Positions 46,689 to 58,173 of a stretch of DNA of 64,000 nucleotides are shown here, in pieces. How positions within the stretch are numbered: position 1 is the stretch's first letter; every line of letters starts with the position of its first letter. Source of the stretch: Capronia americana (lineage: Eukaryota > Ascomycota > Eurotiomycetes > Chaetothyriales > Herpotrichiellaceae). The stretch is taken from contig JADWQD010000017.1 of the NCBI GenBank assembly GCA_016110215.1, positions 62,001 to 126,000 of the forward strand, in the 5' to 3' direction. Position numbers and translations under genes: made by a program. The notes below the pieces were generated by a model that worked only from the letters and a program-made list of their open reading frames with translations, was not told the origin of the DNA and made no database searches.

Positions 46689-48938
46689 TCAGAATTCGTA
46701 CTCGAAATCCCCCCATGCTCCATCGTCGAGTATGGTTCCCCAGTCTGCTGGGTAGCTCAATGGCATGGCAAAGTTTGAAGCTTCAGGGAAGAGCTGTCGA
46801 CTGGAGGCATGATTTGACATTGTGTATAACTGGGTCAAGCTCGGGTCCTGCCCATACGGCAATTTGCCATTCACCATTGAAGGCTGCTCCTGGTCGAGTG
46901 CACCCTCGCCATCATCACGGTTGAGGGCGTGGCTCTTTGCCGGGACGGACAACCCATTCACAGGTTCGTTGGGTAACAATTCGTCACCATTGCGTATCCG
47001 GCGGACAATCTTTGCGAAGAGGCGGAAGATCCAGCCGCTCACCGGCCAAGTGCTTTGAAGTTCCCGCAGGGCTATCATGGCGAGGCGGACTTTGACAACC
47101 CCGAGCTGTTCGAGGATTGACTGTCCGGAACATATGTCCACCGCTTGCATCCCCATGGCTGCGAATAATGCTGGGACAATGTGGATGGGGCAGTGCAGGA
47201 TGTGGGATTGCGAGAGGAGTTCTTCAACGATGCGGACCATACGGTTTGCTGCATCCATCGCCAGAGCATGAGCAGTCTTCATGGACGGGGGAGACAGGTC
47301 TTGCGGTGTAATTGAACGATGCGTGACGATTTCAAACCAGCTAAGGAGCAGAGGTCAGGAATGAAGGAGCATCATAGTGAGCGCCGCTTACCTGTGTGCG
47401 ATGTGCAACATGCTCGTCCAAAGGCAGTTGCTTGTGTTGTCGATTGATAGTTGCGGCGGGAGGCGCGATTTCCACTGCTCGAGCGCATCGGAGCAATCCT
47501 GAAACATGTCGACGTTGTCGGCCGTCGTGGCATTGAACGCCGTGAAAGACTTCTCTACGATGCTTTCGGCGATGAACGAAAGGTCAACTAGGGCAATCAC
47601 ATAAAGGCAATCAACGGGCTCCGGAGTGCCGAAGATATCGGGTCTCGAGACAGGTTCTTCATCGAAGTCGGTGACCTCGAGGAGTTCCACATCACAGTCT
47701 CTCCGTCGAGTATGGACTGGTCGACCGAGTGCGGTGGCCGCATGCTTGTCCTAGAGAGAGGTGAGTCTGTGATTATCGGACATGACGAGATCTCCTACCT
47801 CTGCAAAGAGCGACCACCAGATCTTCTTCCATAGGCACCGATCCTTCGGTTTCATGTCTGAATGTTTTGTCGACCGGTGCATTCCGAGGGTGAGTGCTAG
47901 ACTAATCGCGACGCCAAGCCAATGCCATGTGTCTTTCTGATCCGTTGGGCCATTCCACCAAAAGCTGATAAGGAAGACCGCTTGCACGACAGTAACTTTG
48001 TTCGGTTCATGATCACTGTCATAGAGAGCTTTCGCACGCTGGAAAAAGGTCTTTCGAGCGTGGTAGCGCGAATCAAAGCCGGCCTCGACAAGTACGGAAA
48101 GTTCACAATGACCGGCAGCCATAAACAAGACGGACTGCAGTAAGAGATAGGATGGCGGATGTTCGAGATCAGTGTACTGGGCAGCGAAGTCCGCGCGGTC
48201 GAGGATTGGGTAGTGAGGGTGGACAAACTCGAAGTAGGTGCGGAATAACTGGTAGCAAGTGTGGACGGAAGGTATGGTGAAGCAGCCCTGATGGCGCAGG
48301 AATGACAAGAGGAAGCTGTCTTCCTCCACAGCATTTGTTGTTCGACTTGTCGGGTCAAAGCGCACCAAGTAGTGTCTCTTGCGCGTGGGTCGAGCAGAAT
48401 CCGCATTCGTTTGTCGTAGCAGATGAGTCAAGTTGAACGTTTCTCCCATGTAGCATGAATGGACCACGCCTTCCTTGACTTCAGGGAGGGCACCCGCGTT
48501 GGAAGCCTTGTCCAGCACCTGGGCGTAGAGAGTCTCCTGGTTCTCTTGCCCTGTATCGGGCTGGTCGGCGACACAGGTCGAAGTTGACGCGGTTCGAGGA
48601 CGACCATCGTTGGCAGTCGGAGGCCGATTGCGAACTCCTCTCAAGGGATCATAGACGTGGCCTGGTTCAGCAGGAGCGTCTCCTGGAGATATGGGCGTGA
48701 TACCTGGCAGGTCGTTTTGGACGGCAGAAGGAGACGCTGATACCTTCCGCTTCTTGCCTCGTTTGCTCTCAATCAGGAGGCAGTTCCGATGCGCGACCTC
48801 ACAATTCGAGCAGGGCGTCCCCTTCGCCGCAGCATTGCACTTGACGCGCCTCGAGTGACACCACGTACACGCGACAGCCGAACGCTGCCTGGGGCGGCCA
48901 CGCTGTGTCGATGAGCTCTGATGTGGTTGATTCATCAT
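46689..48938 (-). CDS. Zn2Cys6 transcription factor, AmdR/CTF1-like zinc cluster
   Basis: Exons 48938-47799, 47750-47392 and 47340-46689 give 716 residues with introns of 48 and 51 bp. The zinc cluster reads ACTWCHSRRVKCN then GTPCSNCEVAHRNC. The eight-residue loop between cysteines three and four and the PCSNC block are traits I associate with the AmdR and cutinase-factor (CTF1) subgroup; this placement is inference. The fungal-specific factor domain is typical: YFEFVHPHYPILDRADF, LLLQSVLFMAAGH, WHWLGVAISLALTLGMHRS and WWSLFAEDKHAATALGRP across the first splice join. It lies between the cyclase-family gene (tail to tail) and the sugar-type transporter (head to head). Confidence 0.86.
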
Positions 48939-49819
48939 TTGGTGGAGTCATGCTTCGGAAGTCGAAGGCCGTGAGAAAGGAAAGAAGGCATAGGCTATGC
49001 CCCGGGATTCGTCCACGCGCGATCCTTTTGAATGAACCACAGGAGGAGAGAATGTTGGGGTACTGCCGGGGAGTTCGGAAGGTCGCCGGTGCCAATGCAA
49101 GGCTAGAGCTTGACAGCGAGTCACAAGTGGCAATGATGAGTAGAGCAGACAGCAGAGGAGGGGAAATGGGGCAGGCGATATCTTCTGCGCCGTGCGAGAA
49201 GGAGCGCATGGCCATCCGAATTTGCGCACCACATCATACGTTGCGGAACTCGTACCGGCACCAGGCACGTGTCTAAGTGAAAATCCTACTCAAAGCTTCT
49301 CGGCAATGATCATCAAAGAGGGGGGTACAGAGGACGAGAGTTTGCCGGAGAGTTGGAGATGAGAAGAGAAATCGGCACCGAACACCCTGTCGACGGGATC
49401 TTCAGCTCGAATTACACCCTTACGGCGAGCGATACACCACTGTTCCCAGGCGTCTGCAGTTGCGTGTCGAATCGTTCACCCACCGCACGCAGGGTACGTA
49501 TCCAACAGCACCATGCCGAGGAGCTCACGCAACTGCATCGCTTGCTGCGAAAGGCGCATGGCCCCGTCCCGCATCGGGCACCTGTCGCTGCAACCCCCGG
49601 CCGAAACCTTGTGAATTTCATCATCGGCGTGAATAACCGAGTCAGCACGGTATAGCCTAAGTACAGACAGAACATCCTCGACACCGTTCTCGAGCCTAGA
49701 CCCGCAACGATGGAAACGATGTATATCAATGCGTGGAGACCCCACAGTCAACGTGCAGAACTAGCTATTACCTCCTGCGTCCCTTTGGTTTGTTCGTGTT
49801 GTAATTAGTTGCGACCAAC
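48939..49819. promoter_or_regulatory. Divergent promoter, third regulator / sugar-type transporter
   Basis: 881 bp between divergent starts. Short open frames show no domain. The head-to-head arrangement suggests joint control of the regulator and the transporter. Confidence 0.45.
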
Positions 49820-52128
49820 ATGGCGAGAACATACACCTGGTACAATCTACGCATCATCCTCGTCCTGACCCTGGGGAGTTTGACCTTCGGGTATGGCTTC
49901 TCGGTCATCTCCAATACCATCGGGCAACCGGGCTTCATCCAGAAATTCAACCTGCAAGCGAACACCGACTACACCAATGCGATCACCGGCACCATCAATG
50001 GGCTCTACTGCGCAGGAGCGCTTTTTGGTGCGCTTCATGTGGGCTGGATGTGCGAGGCTCGCGGCAGGAAGGAGACCATGTATCTTGCCTCGGCGGTCAA
50101 TGTCGTAGGAGGAGCCCTCGAGACGTGAGTAATTCTGAAATGCTGGGCGGGTGCGACCGTTTTCTGGGCGTTGGGTCGTCCGCGATACGCTCCCCAAGTA
50201 ACTAACGCGATGATACAATAGTGGCTCTGTCGATATCGCCATGTTTTTGGTCTCGCGGTTCATAGCAGGCTGGGGGATTGGCATGATGGTTGTTCTGATT
50301 CCCCTCTATCAAGCTGAAATCTGTGAGCACCGGCCACCAGCAACTGACCTGTCTGTATGATTACTGACGCCGTTTTTAGCACCTCCGAATGCGCGTGGCT
50401 TCTTGGTCGGCCAGCACGGCACCTGGATTGTCATGGGATATGCCCTCGCCGGATGGGTCGGAGCTGGGACGTATTATTCTTCGAACTTGTCCTTCCAATG
50501 GCGGTTCCCAATTGCCCTCTCAATCATCCCGCCTTTGGCGCTAGCCATGTGTGCTCCGTGGATCCCAGAATCCCCCCGTTGGTGTAAGTGCGCTGGTGGA
50601 ACTTTTCTGTCGTGGTGCAACGCGCTCACATCACGCAGTGCTGACGAGGGATCGCCGCGACGAGGCATGGCAAATTGTCAAACGTCTGCACGGAGGCACT
50701 GCCGAAGACGAGGGAGCCCTCCAATACGCGCGCGAAGAATTTTATCAAATGACTCAGCAGGTTCAAGTCGACGCCGCGGCATGGAGAGAAGGGGGTGGAT
50801 GGGGCGGCATGCTCAAGAACAAGACCTACCGGAAGCGGTTCTGGATGGGCTTCTTCATCCAGGTTTGATTTCCCTCCCAAGCCCCTTGACGCTCGAATGC
50901 TGAGGATCCCGTGCAGTATGCCGCTCAATCGACAGGGGCGCAGGTCATCTATGGTAAGTCGACTCAACGGGATACACCACCTAAACAAGTGGACCTTGTC
51001 TCACGGAATTCGCACCAGTATATATCGTCTCCTTGTACCAGAATCTCGGCCTCACGGGCGGAGTTCCATTGATCCTAGGGGCGGCCTATGTTACGGTTGC
51101 AACAATATCCAACTTTGTGGGCGCGCTGCTGCTTGATAAAGTAGGACGAAAACCACTGCTGCGTAAGTTCGGAAACCTTTTTGCGGTCTTTTTGTCTGTG
51201 CAACGTCGGAATGGAAGAGCTGACGATGTTGGATGTCGCCTAAAATACAGTCACCGGACTCACCGGGTGCATGCTTTCGGTATGCCTGGAGACCGCCATG
51301 ATCGCCGAATATGCCGGCACGACGAACCATGCCGGTCTTTCGATGGGAGTCTTCTTCTCGTTCTGCTTCATCTCGTTTTACGGCGGCGGCATCGACGTGG
51401 TCGGCTATGTGTACTGCTGTAAGTGCATTCCGGTTCTTCTTTTACCTTCCATGCATGATCAGGGCCCCCGGCAACAGACATGCGGTGGAACCGTTTCGAC
51501 GGAGAGGGCCCGTACAGGACTGTGCATGCGGCCAACATGCCAGCTCCGTAGGGCGACCTCTAGGCATGTCCGACGGTGCGGCGCCCGCATGTATCGTTTG
51601 TCATGACAACCTCACTCCGTGCCGCGAGTTATATTGGAATGCGGGTGGGCCAATCCCGGACTGCGCTGACATGCATATCTTGGTGCAGCGGAGATCTTTC
51701 CGACCACCATCCGATCGCAGGGAGTAGCCTGGTCGCTTGCGGGAACGTTCCTGTCAACGTTGGTGTACGTCGAGGCCGCCCCGACTGCCCTGGCGAACAT
51801 CAAGTGGAAGTACTACATCATCTTCGTCTGCTTGACCTTCGTCAACATCGTGATCGTCTACTTCTGGTGTCCCGAGGTAAGGCTGCATCTGTGCACCGGA
51901 CTCAGCTGCTGACGATACGCACAGACCAAAGGCAAATCGCTGGAAGAGATCAACGCTTTGTTCGGCGACGAGGTGGTGGTGCATTTTGCGGACGCGACCG
52001 AAAAGCAACGGCACGAGTTGACGGCCAAGGTATTGGCCGAGGATGAAAACGAGAAGCACGACTTTGTCTCGACGAGCAGGCACGCCGAAAGCCCCAGCGC
52101 CACCCCAGTGACAGCTGCAAAGGTCTAA
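49820..52128 (+). CDS. MFS sugar porter-type transporter
   Basis: Twelve-helix major facilitator of the sugar porter family. Nine exons: 49820-50124, 50222-50322, 50380-50583, 50639-50862, 50917-50953, 51019-51162, 51251-51418, 51689-51876 and 51925-52128; 524 residues, phases consistent. Landmarks: LTFGYGFSVISNTIGQPGF in TM1, GRKETMYLASAVNVVGG (loop 2-3), SRFIAGWGIGMM and PLYQAEISPPNARG (sugar porter signature), WIPESPRW before the central loop, LLLDKVGRKPLL (loop 8-9), EIFPTTIRSQGVAWS, and PETKGKSLEEI after TM12. Intron 7 is 270 bp, several times longer than the rest. The substrate could be a hexose, pentose, polyol or organic acid such as quinate. Confidence 0.9.
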
Positions 52129-53569
52129 ATCCGGCAAACGGTGGTGTCACGACGTGCATTCTGATGGGCTGACATTCCGGCCATGCCCAACGGTACCCGG
52201 TGGCCCGACGGCGGTTTCAGCGGTTGAGGCTCGAGACAGAGAAAGTGCTCGTAGTTTCATAGCGGAGACAGGACATGCACAGTGCGACGAAACCCATTCG
52301 ACGCTCCTCTATTAAACTCAGAGTTTGAGTTCAGATGGCCGATCTCGTGATGATGTTCTTGACCTTGCCGATCAGTCCGGCGAAAGGAGGGGGTTCTGTC
52401 GAGTCACTCTGTGTATCTTATCGGAATGTGGTCACGAGTGACGTAGCAGAGTCCGGAGCACGGGCGATGCGGGAGGGTTCAGGGGACGGCGGAGCCCTGA
52501 GGAGAAGATTTGAGGCAAGGCCGTGGCTGGGGCCGTTGGGCGGGAGGCGAGCTCGATTGGCTGCGAGCGAGCAGTGCCTTGTGGCTGCATTAGGCTTCGG
52601 ATATTAATATCCTCGCTAAAACGACACTAGCGACGCTACCGCCGCACTCGATCATCTCCGCCAATGGTGTGCCGCGCTGGCAAAGTGGCTCTCGTAGCGC
52701 GGCCTTGCGATTCGTCCGACTTCCGTAGCCACCCCGGCGTATCTCGCAGGTACCGTGATCCAATTTCCCGGGGGTTAAACCTGATCAAGGCCAGAGTTGC
52801 CCTGCCTCCAGGGGGGCTAAAGTGAGACATTGCGACATGGCATGGCAAAGTCAATCAAAAATTGGTTCCACTATCGAAATACATGCCTCGCCTTGTGGTC
52901 TCGAGCAGCTGCAAGCCTCTGCGTTACCAACCACCCCAGGCTAGAGGGAACAGCCCGGCAACATCCACCCTGAGAGGGAGAACTACTACTGACCACATGG
53001 AAAGCTGTCTCATCTAAAGTCACTCCGTCACTCACCAACCTCGCCCTTTTCTTTTTCAAGTCTGGTTGCTCGCTGTCGTGGATTCCTGCTCCTGCTCCCG
53101 CTCCCTTCGTTCCCAAGTCCCCTCCCTCGCCCACACTGACGGGCCTAAGCTTCGAACTATCAAGCAACAATTCCCCGGATTTGCATTGTGGAAGGGCGGC
53201 GTCCTTCGCTACACAATCAACCACCACACGGCCCACGTCTTTCGCTTCTTATGCTGTGCGAGATTGAGGGAACCGCCGACTTTCTATTTTGGTAAGGTGC
53301 TCAGTCGCCACGAGCTGCCTCACTACACCTCGTTTGGATCAGATGAATCATCTTTTAAGGGGGAGCTCGACGCCACAACATTGCTAGCAGAGACTCCAGA
53401 TACCGAAGGGGATTGCTTTGAATTCTCAACGACATTGTTGATGGTAGCCGCGAGACAACAGCACCCTTTTTTACATTCTTCAGACGCCGTGCTTGTCTCT
53501 CTCTTAATCCTTTCACTCTTCACCCTTCTCCCCGTCCAACTGGTTGGACTGGTGGCATATCTTTCACAG
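52129..53569. other. Intergenic and probable 5' leader of the F-box-like gene
   Basis: 1441 bp. The F-box-like frame is open upstream from 53066, but that stretch starts without an ATG and has no domain; an in-frame ATG at 53441 would add 43 residues with a hydrophobic run. The rest shows no gene or repeat. Confidence 0.45.
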
Positions 53570-54631
53570 ATGCACACGACAGCATCGAGACCGATGCAAG
53601 CGATCCCAACCATGGCATCACCGGCTTCGGACATGCCCTCTCGACTTCTGGACCTGCCTCCGGAGGTGAGAAACCTCATCTATAAGTTCGCCTTTCAACA
53701 GCCGAAACCAATGCGCCTGAGATGTCCTTCGCAACGACGGCTTCGCCCCTCGCGACCCTCTAAGGAGGATGCTCGTGGGCTGCTCGACACCTGTCGCCAA
53801 ATTCGGTCAGAGGCCATCACCTTCTATTACAGTCTCAACGCTCTGGTATTTCGCTCCGAGGCCGAAGCCATGGCGTTCATGTCGGACCCGGACATTCACC
53901 CCTTGATCCGGCCTTCGTTGACGCACATTGCCGTCGACTTCGGCGACAGTAGCGATGCCGATGCCATCCTCAAAGATCACATCAACCTCGTCGACAGCTG
54001 TGTGGGAAGCCTGCCTCGTCTCAGGGCGCTGGAGACGCGCTTCTATGCCCGGACCTTGGACGCTTGTTCATCTTCACATTTCCGCACGCTGGCCATGGCC
54101 TTCGACTCGCTCGACACTGACATTAATACTCCTCCGTCACCACGCTCGCCTCGATCGTCGCCCCGGTCGTCGCCCCGACATTCTCGTCAGAGCTCCATCT
54201 CCAGCGCCACCTCGTCCCCGGTGTCATCACCCTTGAGCACGTGCTCTTCTATCTGTTGGGAACCGGAACCCATACCTGTGCCGGACATGACAGCCCTTCG
54301 GGCAGAAGTCCTGGAGCAGTATTGCTTCACGCCGTCGGCGGCCATCGCGTTTGCCAACTCAAAGCTGAAGTTCTCTGTCGCCGCCTCGTCCGAACACTAC
54401 CCGGGCGCGAAGCATGACAAGCTCATCTGTTACAATCTACGCATTGGCGTGGATGGGGTGGCCAACGCGTTGGGTCCAGCCAAGGAGGCTGTCAAGCAGC
54501 GAATCAATCGTGTGGGCATGTTACCTCGGCCGGTGAATGACATGTATGACGATGCGATCGATGGCGGGTTTCATCAGAGGGTACGGTCGACGATCGCCAG
54601 CTGTGCGAGGATCGACGTCGGAGTGTCGTGA
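53570..54631 (+). CDS. F-box-like / 2EXR-type protein of unknown function
   Basis: Single exon, 353 residues from the chosen ATG. RLLDLPPEVRNLIYKFAF near residues 25-42 is the fungal F-box-like (2EXR) start. It is followed by ARGLLDTCRQIRSEAITFYYSLN and FRSEAEAMAFM, typical of a large family of Pezizomycotina proteins. A Ser/Pro/Arg-rich low-complexity stretch (SPRSPRSSPRSSPRHSRQSS) lies near residues 185-210. The C-terminal third is alpha-rich without known motif. F-box-like proteins may recruit substrates to SCF ubiquitin ligases, but this subgroup is not characterised. The start could also be 53441 or the ATG at 53612. Confidence 0.72.
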   Translation: MHTTASRPMQAIPTMASPASDMPSRLLDLPPEVRNLIYKFAFQQPKPMRLRCPSQRRLRPSRPSKEDARGLLDTCRQIRSEAITFYYSLNALVFRSEAEAMAFMSDPDIHPLIRPSLTHIAVDFGDSSDADAILKDHINLVDSCVGSLPRLRALETRFYARTLDACSSSHFRTLAMAFDSLDTDINTPPSPRSPRSSPRSSPRHSRQSSISSATSSPVSSPLSTCSSICWEPEPIPVPDMTALRAEVLEQYCFTPSAAIAFANSKLKFSVAASSEHYPGAKHDKLICYNLRIGVDGVANALGPAKEAVKQRINRVGMLPRPVNDMYDDAIDGGFHQRVRSTIASCARIDVGVS

Positions 54632-55682
54632 TCGCGTCTTCGCATCACGTGCCATGAGCGCATCTTTCTACCGTCTCATCGCGCCGCTGGAGGATCCCAG
54701 TGTCGCCTTTTTCTCCATCTCATCGTTGGTATCCGTGGAGGTCACCATTTTGTTCTGCATCGTGGACGGTGTTACGTCCCCGAGGGTTATGTTGCCTCGG
54801 GAAGAGAAAGACCGCAGGCATTGGGGTTGGTCATTGGCGCGCAGACCAAAGAAGAAAGAAGATGGGACAGAGATCTGGGGGAGTGGACTAGGAATTGTGA
54901 CAGCCCCTCTTAATGGTTTTTCCTTCATGCAGATACCCTGTTCACCAGCACCTGGCATCATATTGTAATTACCGACATGAGATGATGAAATGAGACATGA
55001 TGATGAAATTTTGAAACATTTGCCTTCCCTGTTTTGCGTTGTCAGTCGGGACGAGGCATCTTGGATGCAAACATCAAACCTGCACACTCTCACGCTCACA
55101 CTCAGCCTGACCGTATCATGCATCAAGGATTTTCAGGGGTCGATGTACCGAGTTTGCTCTCACCGCCACTGATTTGTTACCGAGTTTGCTCCTGTGCTTG
55201 TGGCTCGTGATCGGAACCATCAAGCAAACACCCGCATGCTCAAACATGCGAAATCTGGCTTGTGCGACTCCGATCCCGGACACGACATCGGGGAAGACGT
55301 ATACTGCAGCCTTCTGGAAAACCATCCGAGCGTTGCAATTTCACCTGCAGTGCGGCTCTTGAGCAACCAGGTGCCGGAAATGTGATTCAAGATCCCTCGG
55401 GATGGTAGCATGATCGAGACACCGTGACAGATCGAACCGATCGAACCCTTTGACAGGTAGCTCAAGATCTGATCTAGAGACGGGTGATAAAGTGACCGCC
55501 GAGGACCCCGTGTCGACCATCGGTTGACTCAGTTCGTCTTCAGCGCACGATCCGGCCGAACACATCGTTGACAAAAGAAGAGCGAACAATTGAGGCGATT
55601 TCGATTTCGGCGCCCGCAACATTCCTCCAACCAAGTAGAGCGAGCCAGGCCGACGCTTCCACAAGCATATTCTCGACTCATC
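54632..55682. other. Intergenic, no supported gene
   Basis: 1051 bp. Open frames on both strands are short and featureless. Contains a duplicated TACCGAGTTTGCTC at about 55146 and 55179. Confidence 0.5.
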
Positions 55683-55901
55683 ATGTGCGAGACCGTCCGA
55701 ATCCATTACCACTGTCCGAACTTTGGCTGCAAAGGCTCCATGTTGACCAAGGACAACCTCTGCAAGCAGGCCAAAAAGAACAAGCCATGCAAGACCCATC
55801 GACATCGCACCCTGGCGGGAGAGACGAAGGACTGCGCGTCCCATCGCCGGCAGAAGTTTGAAGGGCACAGCGGAAGGGGCAATCCAGACTGGTGGGACTA
55901 G
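55683..55901 (+). CDS. Small Cys/His-rich hypothetical protein
   Basis: 72 residues, MCETVRIHYHCPNFGC at the start. Six cysteines and several histidines sit in pairs (HYHC, GC, LC, PCKTHRH, DCASH), suggesting a small metal-binding or redox fold. It ends GNPDWWD. Short proteins beginning with a CxxxxxHYHC pattern are common unannotated products in filamentous ascomycetes. I do not recognise a named family, and the function is unknown. No intron is needed. Confidence 0.55.
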   Translation: MCETVRIHYHCPNFGCKGSMLTKDNLCKQAKKNKPCKTHRHRTLAGETKDCASHRRQKFEGHSGRGNPDWWD

Positions 55902-56185
55902 GCTTGTAGAGGGCAATAACAGAGCTCATTTTGGAACATATACCATTGGGTCATGATGCGGATGTTGGTTTCATGTGGACGCTTCGGACCCTGCATGTGA
56001 ATGAAGTATGAGGAATCCGCCCGTGGAGGATCGATGGGGCCAAACCCTCCAGGGCAGTCTCGTACACCCCATGTCTGGATATTTCGGGACAACGTCATTT
56101 GTAAAATTAAATCGAGAGACAAAAGCAGAACGCAGGCAGGCACCTGCTGGGTTTGGAAAAAATAAGAAGCCCCGGAATGGCATTC

Positions 56186-57025
56186 TTACCGCTTGAAGTC
56201 CAACACTTTCCGGAGTCGTGCCCAGGCTATTTCGACCTCCTCCGGGATGTCGACATGGACGATGAAGTCCCGCCCGCGGGGACCGTAGCCGTTCTCGTCG
56301 TCTCTTAGCCGAGGTATTTCGCCCATCAATAGGTCGAAGAAGCGTCGGGTGTCCCACAGGGCTGCAGAATCGATGGTGCTCACTGACTCGTTGGGGTCCG
56401 CCACAACGCGCGCGTTGCCTGGCTCGTCGTGGTCAAGATCTAACTTCGGGACCAACGTAGGACAGGCAGAGAAGTCGGGCGAGGGTGAGACGTCCTGGTA
56501 AGTGTGCTGAAATGCAGCCAGGGTACGCAGCGACATGGTGGGATCCTGCACGATTATACAAGACTTCATCTTCGTGATGCCGTGGAGCTCGAGGACCCGG
56601 CGCGTATAGATCGCATTGGCTCCGCAGTTTTCAGACTTGTCCTCGATGATGAGCTTGGTCTCGCCATTGTCTACGCGTTCTGCCAGCTTGGGATAATATC
56701 GTCTGAGCATTAGCTCATATACAGCAGCCTCGGGCAGGCCATAAGCCTGGTCGGCCAGAACGGTGTATTTGCTGCTGTCTTGAACGGCCTCGTACAGGAA
56801 TTGGGTGGAATGTCCAATACCGCCGCAAATGACTAACGTTCTCGTCAAGTTCGGTCGTGACTCCAGGGCTGAGAAAACGTGGTCTGCAATAGCCAGAATG
56901 GCGTTGCCACAGAGAACGATAGCATCAACTGAATCACACGTCCAGAGCGATGGAATTTGCGAGCAGGCGAGGAAGCGAGAGATCGTGTTGATGTCCGAGA
57001 TGTCGTCCTCGGAAAGGGCCATCAT
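56186..57025 (-). CDS. DUF218 (YdcF-like) domain protein
   Basis: Single exon, 279 residues. A Rossmann-like DUF218 core is visible: [21 protein letters not shown] near residue 33, [12 protein letters not shown], then [21 protein letters not shown] and [22 protein letters not shown]. The GG.GHST and E..S.NT-like (EDKSENC) motifs correspond to the bacterial YdcF/SanA family, which is implicated in envelope-related or nucleotide-binding roles without a settled reaction. The C-terminus ([22 protein letters not shown]) is typical of fungal members. No signal peptide is seen, so it is probably cytosolic. Confidence 0.8.
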   Translation of the reverse strand: MMALSEDDISDINTISRFLACSQIPSLWTCDSVDAIVLCGNAILAIADHVFSALESRPNLTRTLVICGGIGHSTQFLYEAVQDSSKYTVLADQAYGLPEAAVYELMLRRYYPKLAERVDNGETKLIIEDKSENCGANAIYTRRVLELHGITKMKSCIIVQDPTMSLRTLAAFQHTYQDVSPSPDFSACPTLVPKLDLDHDEPGNARVVADPNESVSTIDSAALWDTRRFFDLLMGEIPRLRDDENGYGPRGRDFIVHVDIPEEVEIAWARLRKVLDFKR

Positions 57026-57357
57026 TACGAGCGATCCTCGGAGGGCTCGGGATGTTCCACAGATTCGCTAGCGAGCCCATGTATTATCTCCAGCACTGAT
57101 CCTATCGGGCACTGAATTGTGACGAGTGGCTCTGCCTGTGATACACGTACAAGGCACAGAACCGACGAGTTAAGCAAAAAGTGACGTTGACGCGTGAATT
57201 CAGACTGAGGTCAGCGGCTGCCCAGGTAGAGGATGTGGGATCACGTGATCAAAATGCGCCAAGAGATTTGGCGGGGTGATCGACATGACGCGCACCTCTT
57301 TGAGAATACCGCCAGGAGTCGACATTTCCCAACCTCAAATCCATCTCAAACCCGTTT

Positions 57358-58061
57358 TCACAACTTCGGCAATCGCGCGGTATCCTTGATAGGCTCTACT
57401 GTGGCATGATGGTCGGGCGTGGCATTGCGACTCAACATCTTGGCCTTCGTCGGGCCACTGGCTCGATAGGAAACGTTCCCCCAGGCATTGACGAGACTGA
57501 TCAGGTTTAATCGCCTCTCTGTCGGCTTGGCGAGTGAGGGACAATCGCATACAATGCAACTCTGTTTTGCACCACCAAGACCATCGCGTGTAAGCCAAGG
57601 AGGCCGCAAGGCTTCACAGATTCTTGGTACCACTGGAAAGCTTGACGCTTCGGGCGTCGCCTTCTCGCTTAGGAAGCTCATGAAGCTGCCCTCTGTCAAT
57701 ACCCATTACGCCTTCCTACTGCAGATGCGGCGAGCGATGTGTGATAACAAGATCTCCATACTAATGGCGGCTCCTTGTCCACAAGCTACGTGCTGCATGC
57801 CGAGGCTTACCACTGTGCGTTCCTGACCTGCCTCTTCCATGCAGTATCCAAGTCTGGTAGCCCATAGCGCCTCGCCACTTCTACCATTCGAACACCTTCA
57901 AGCATGCTTGATGTAACTAACTGACCTGGCGAGGGATTGTATTCCTTGTCAGTTTTTGGTGCCAGATATGCACAATCTGCAATATGGCTGCACGTCCATC
58001 GCACGAGATTGCGGGTAGCTGCGGTAAAGGATCTTCTAGTGGGGGACTTGGGCAAAGCCAC
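57358..58061 (-). CDS. Possible unrecognised two-exon gene
   Basis: Two minus-strand frames, 58061-57811 and 57685-57358, can be joined by a 125-bp intron with a GTAAGC donor (57810) and a GGCAG acceptor, in phase. The product (EGVRMVEVARRYGLPDLDTAW, then KATPEASSFPVVPRICEAL) matches no family I know. Without expression data it could equally be non-coding. The region 57026-58173 otherwise holds nothing recognisable. Confidence 0.25.
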
Positions 58062-58173
58062 GGACGTGGACGGGAAGGCAAGAAGGCGAGAGTCATGAGC
58101 AAACTACTTTATCTGAGCCAGCGGCCCCCGCAACCTGGACGTCTCCCTGTTCTTCAACTAACACTCCACGAAG

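Noticed and set aside
53066..53569. N-terminal extension of the F-box-like protein
   Set aside because: The frame is open, but it begins without ATG and has no domain; the F-box-like start lies after 53570.
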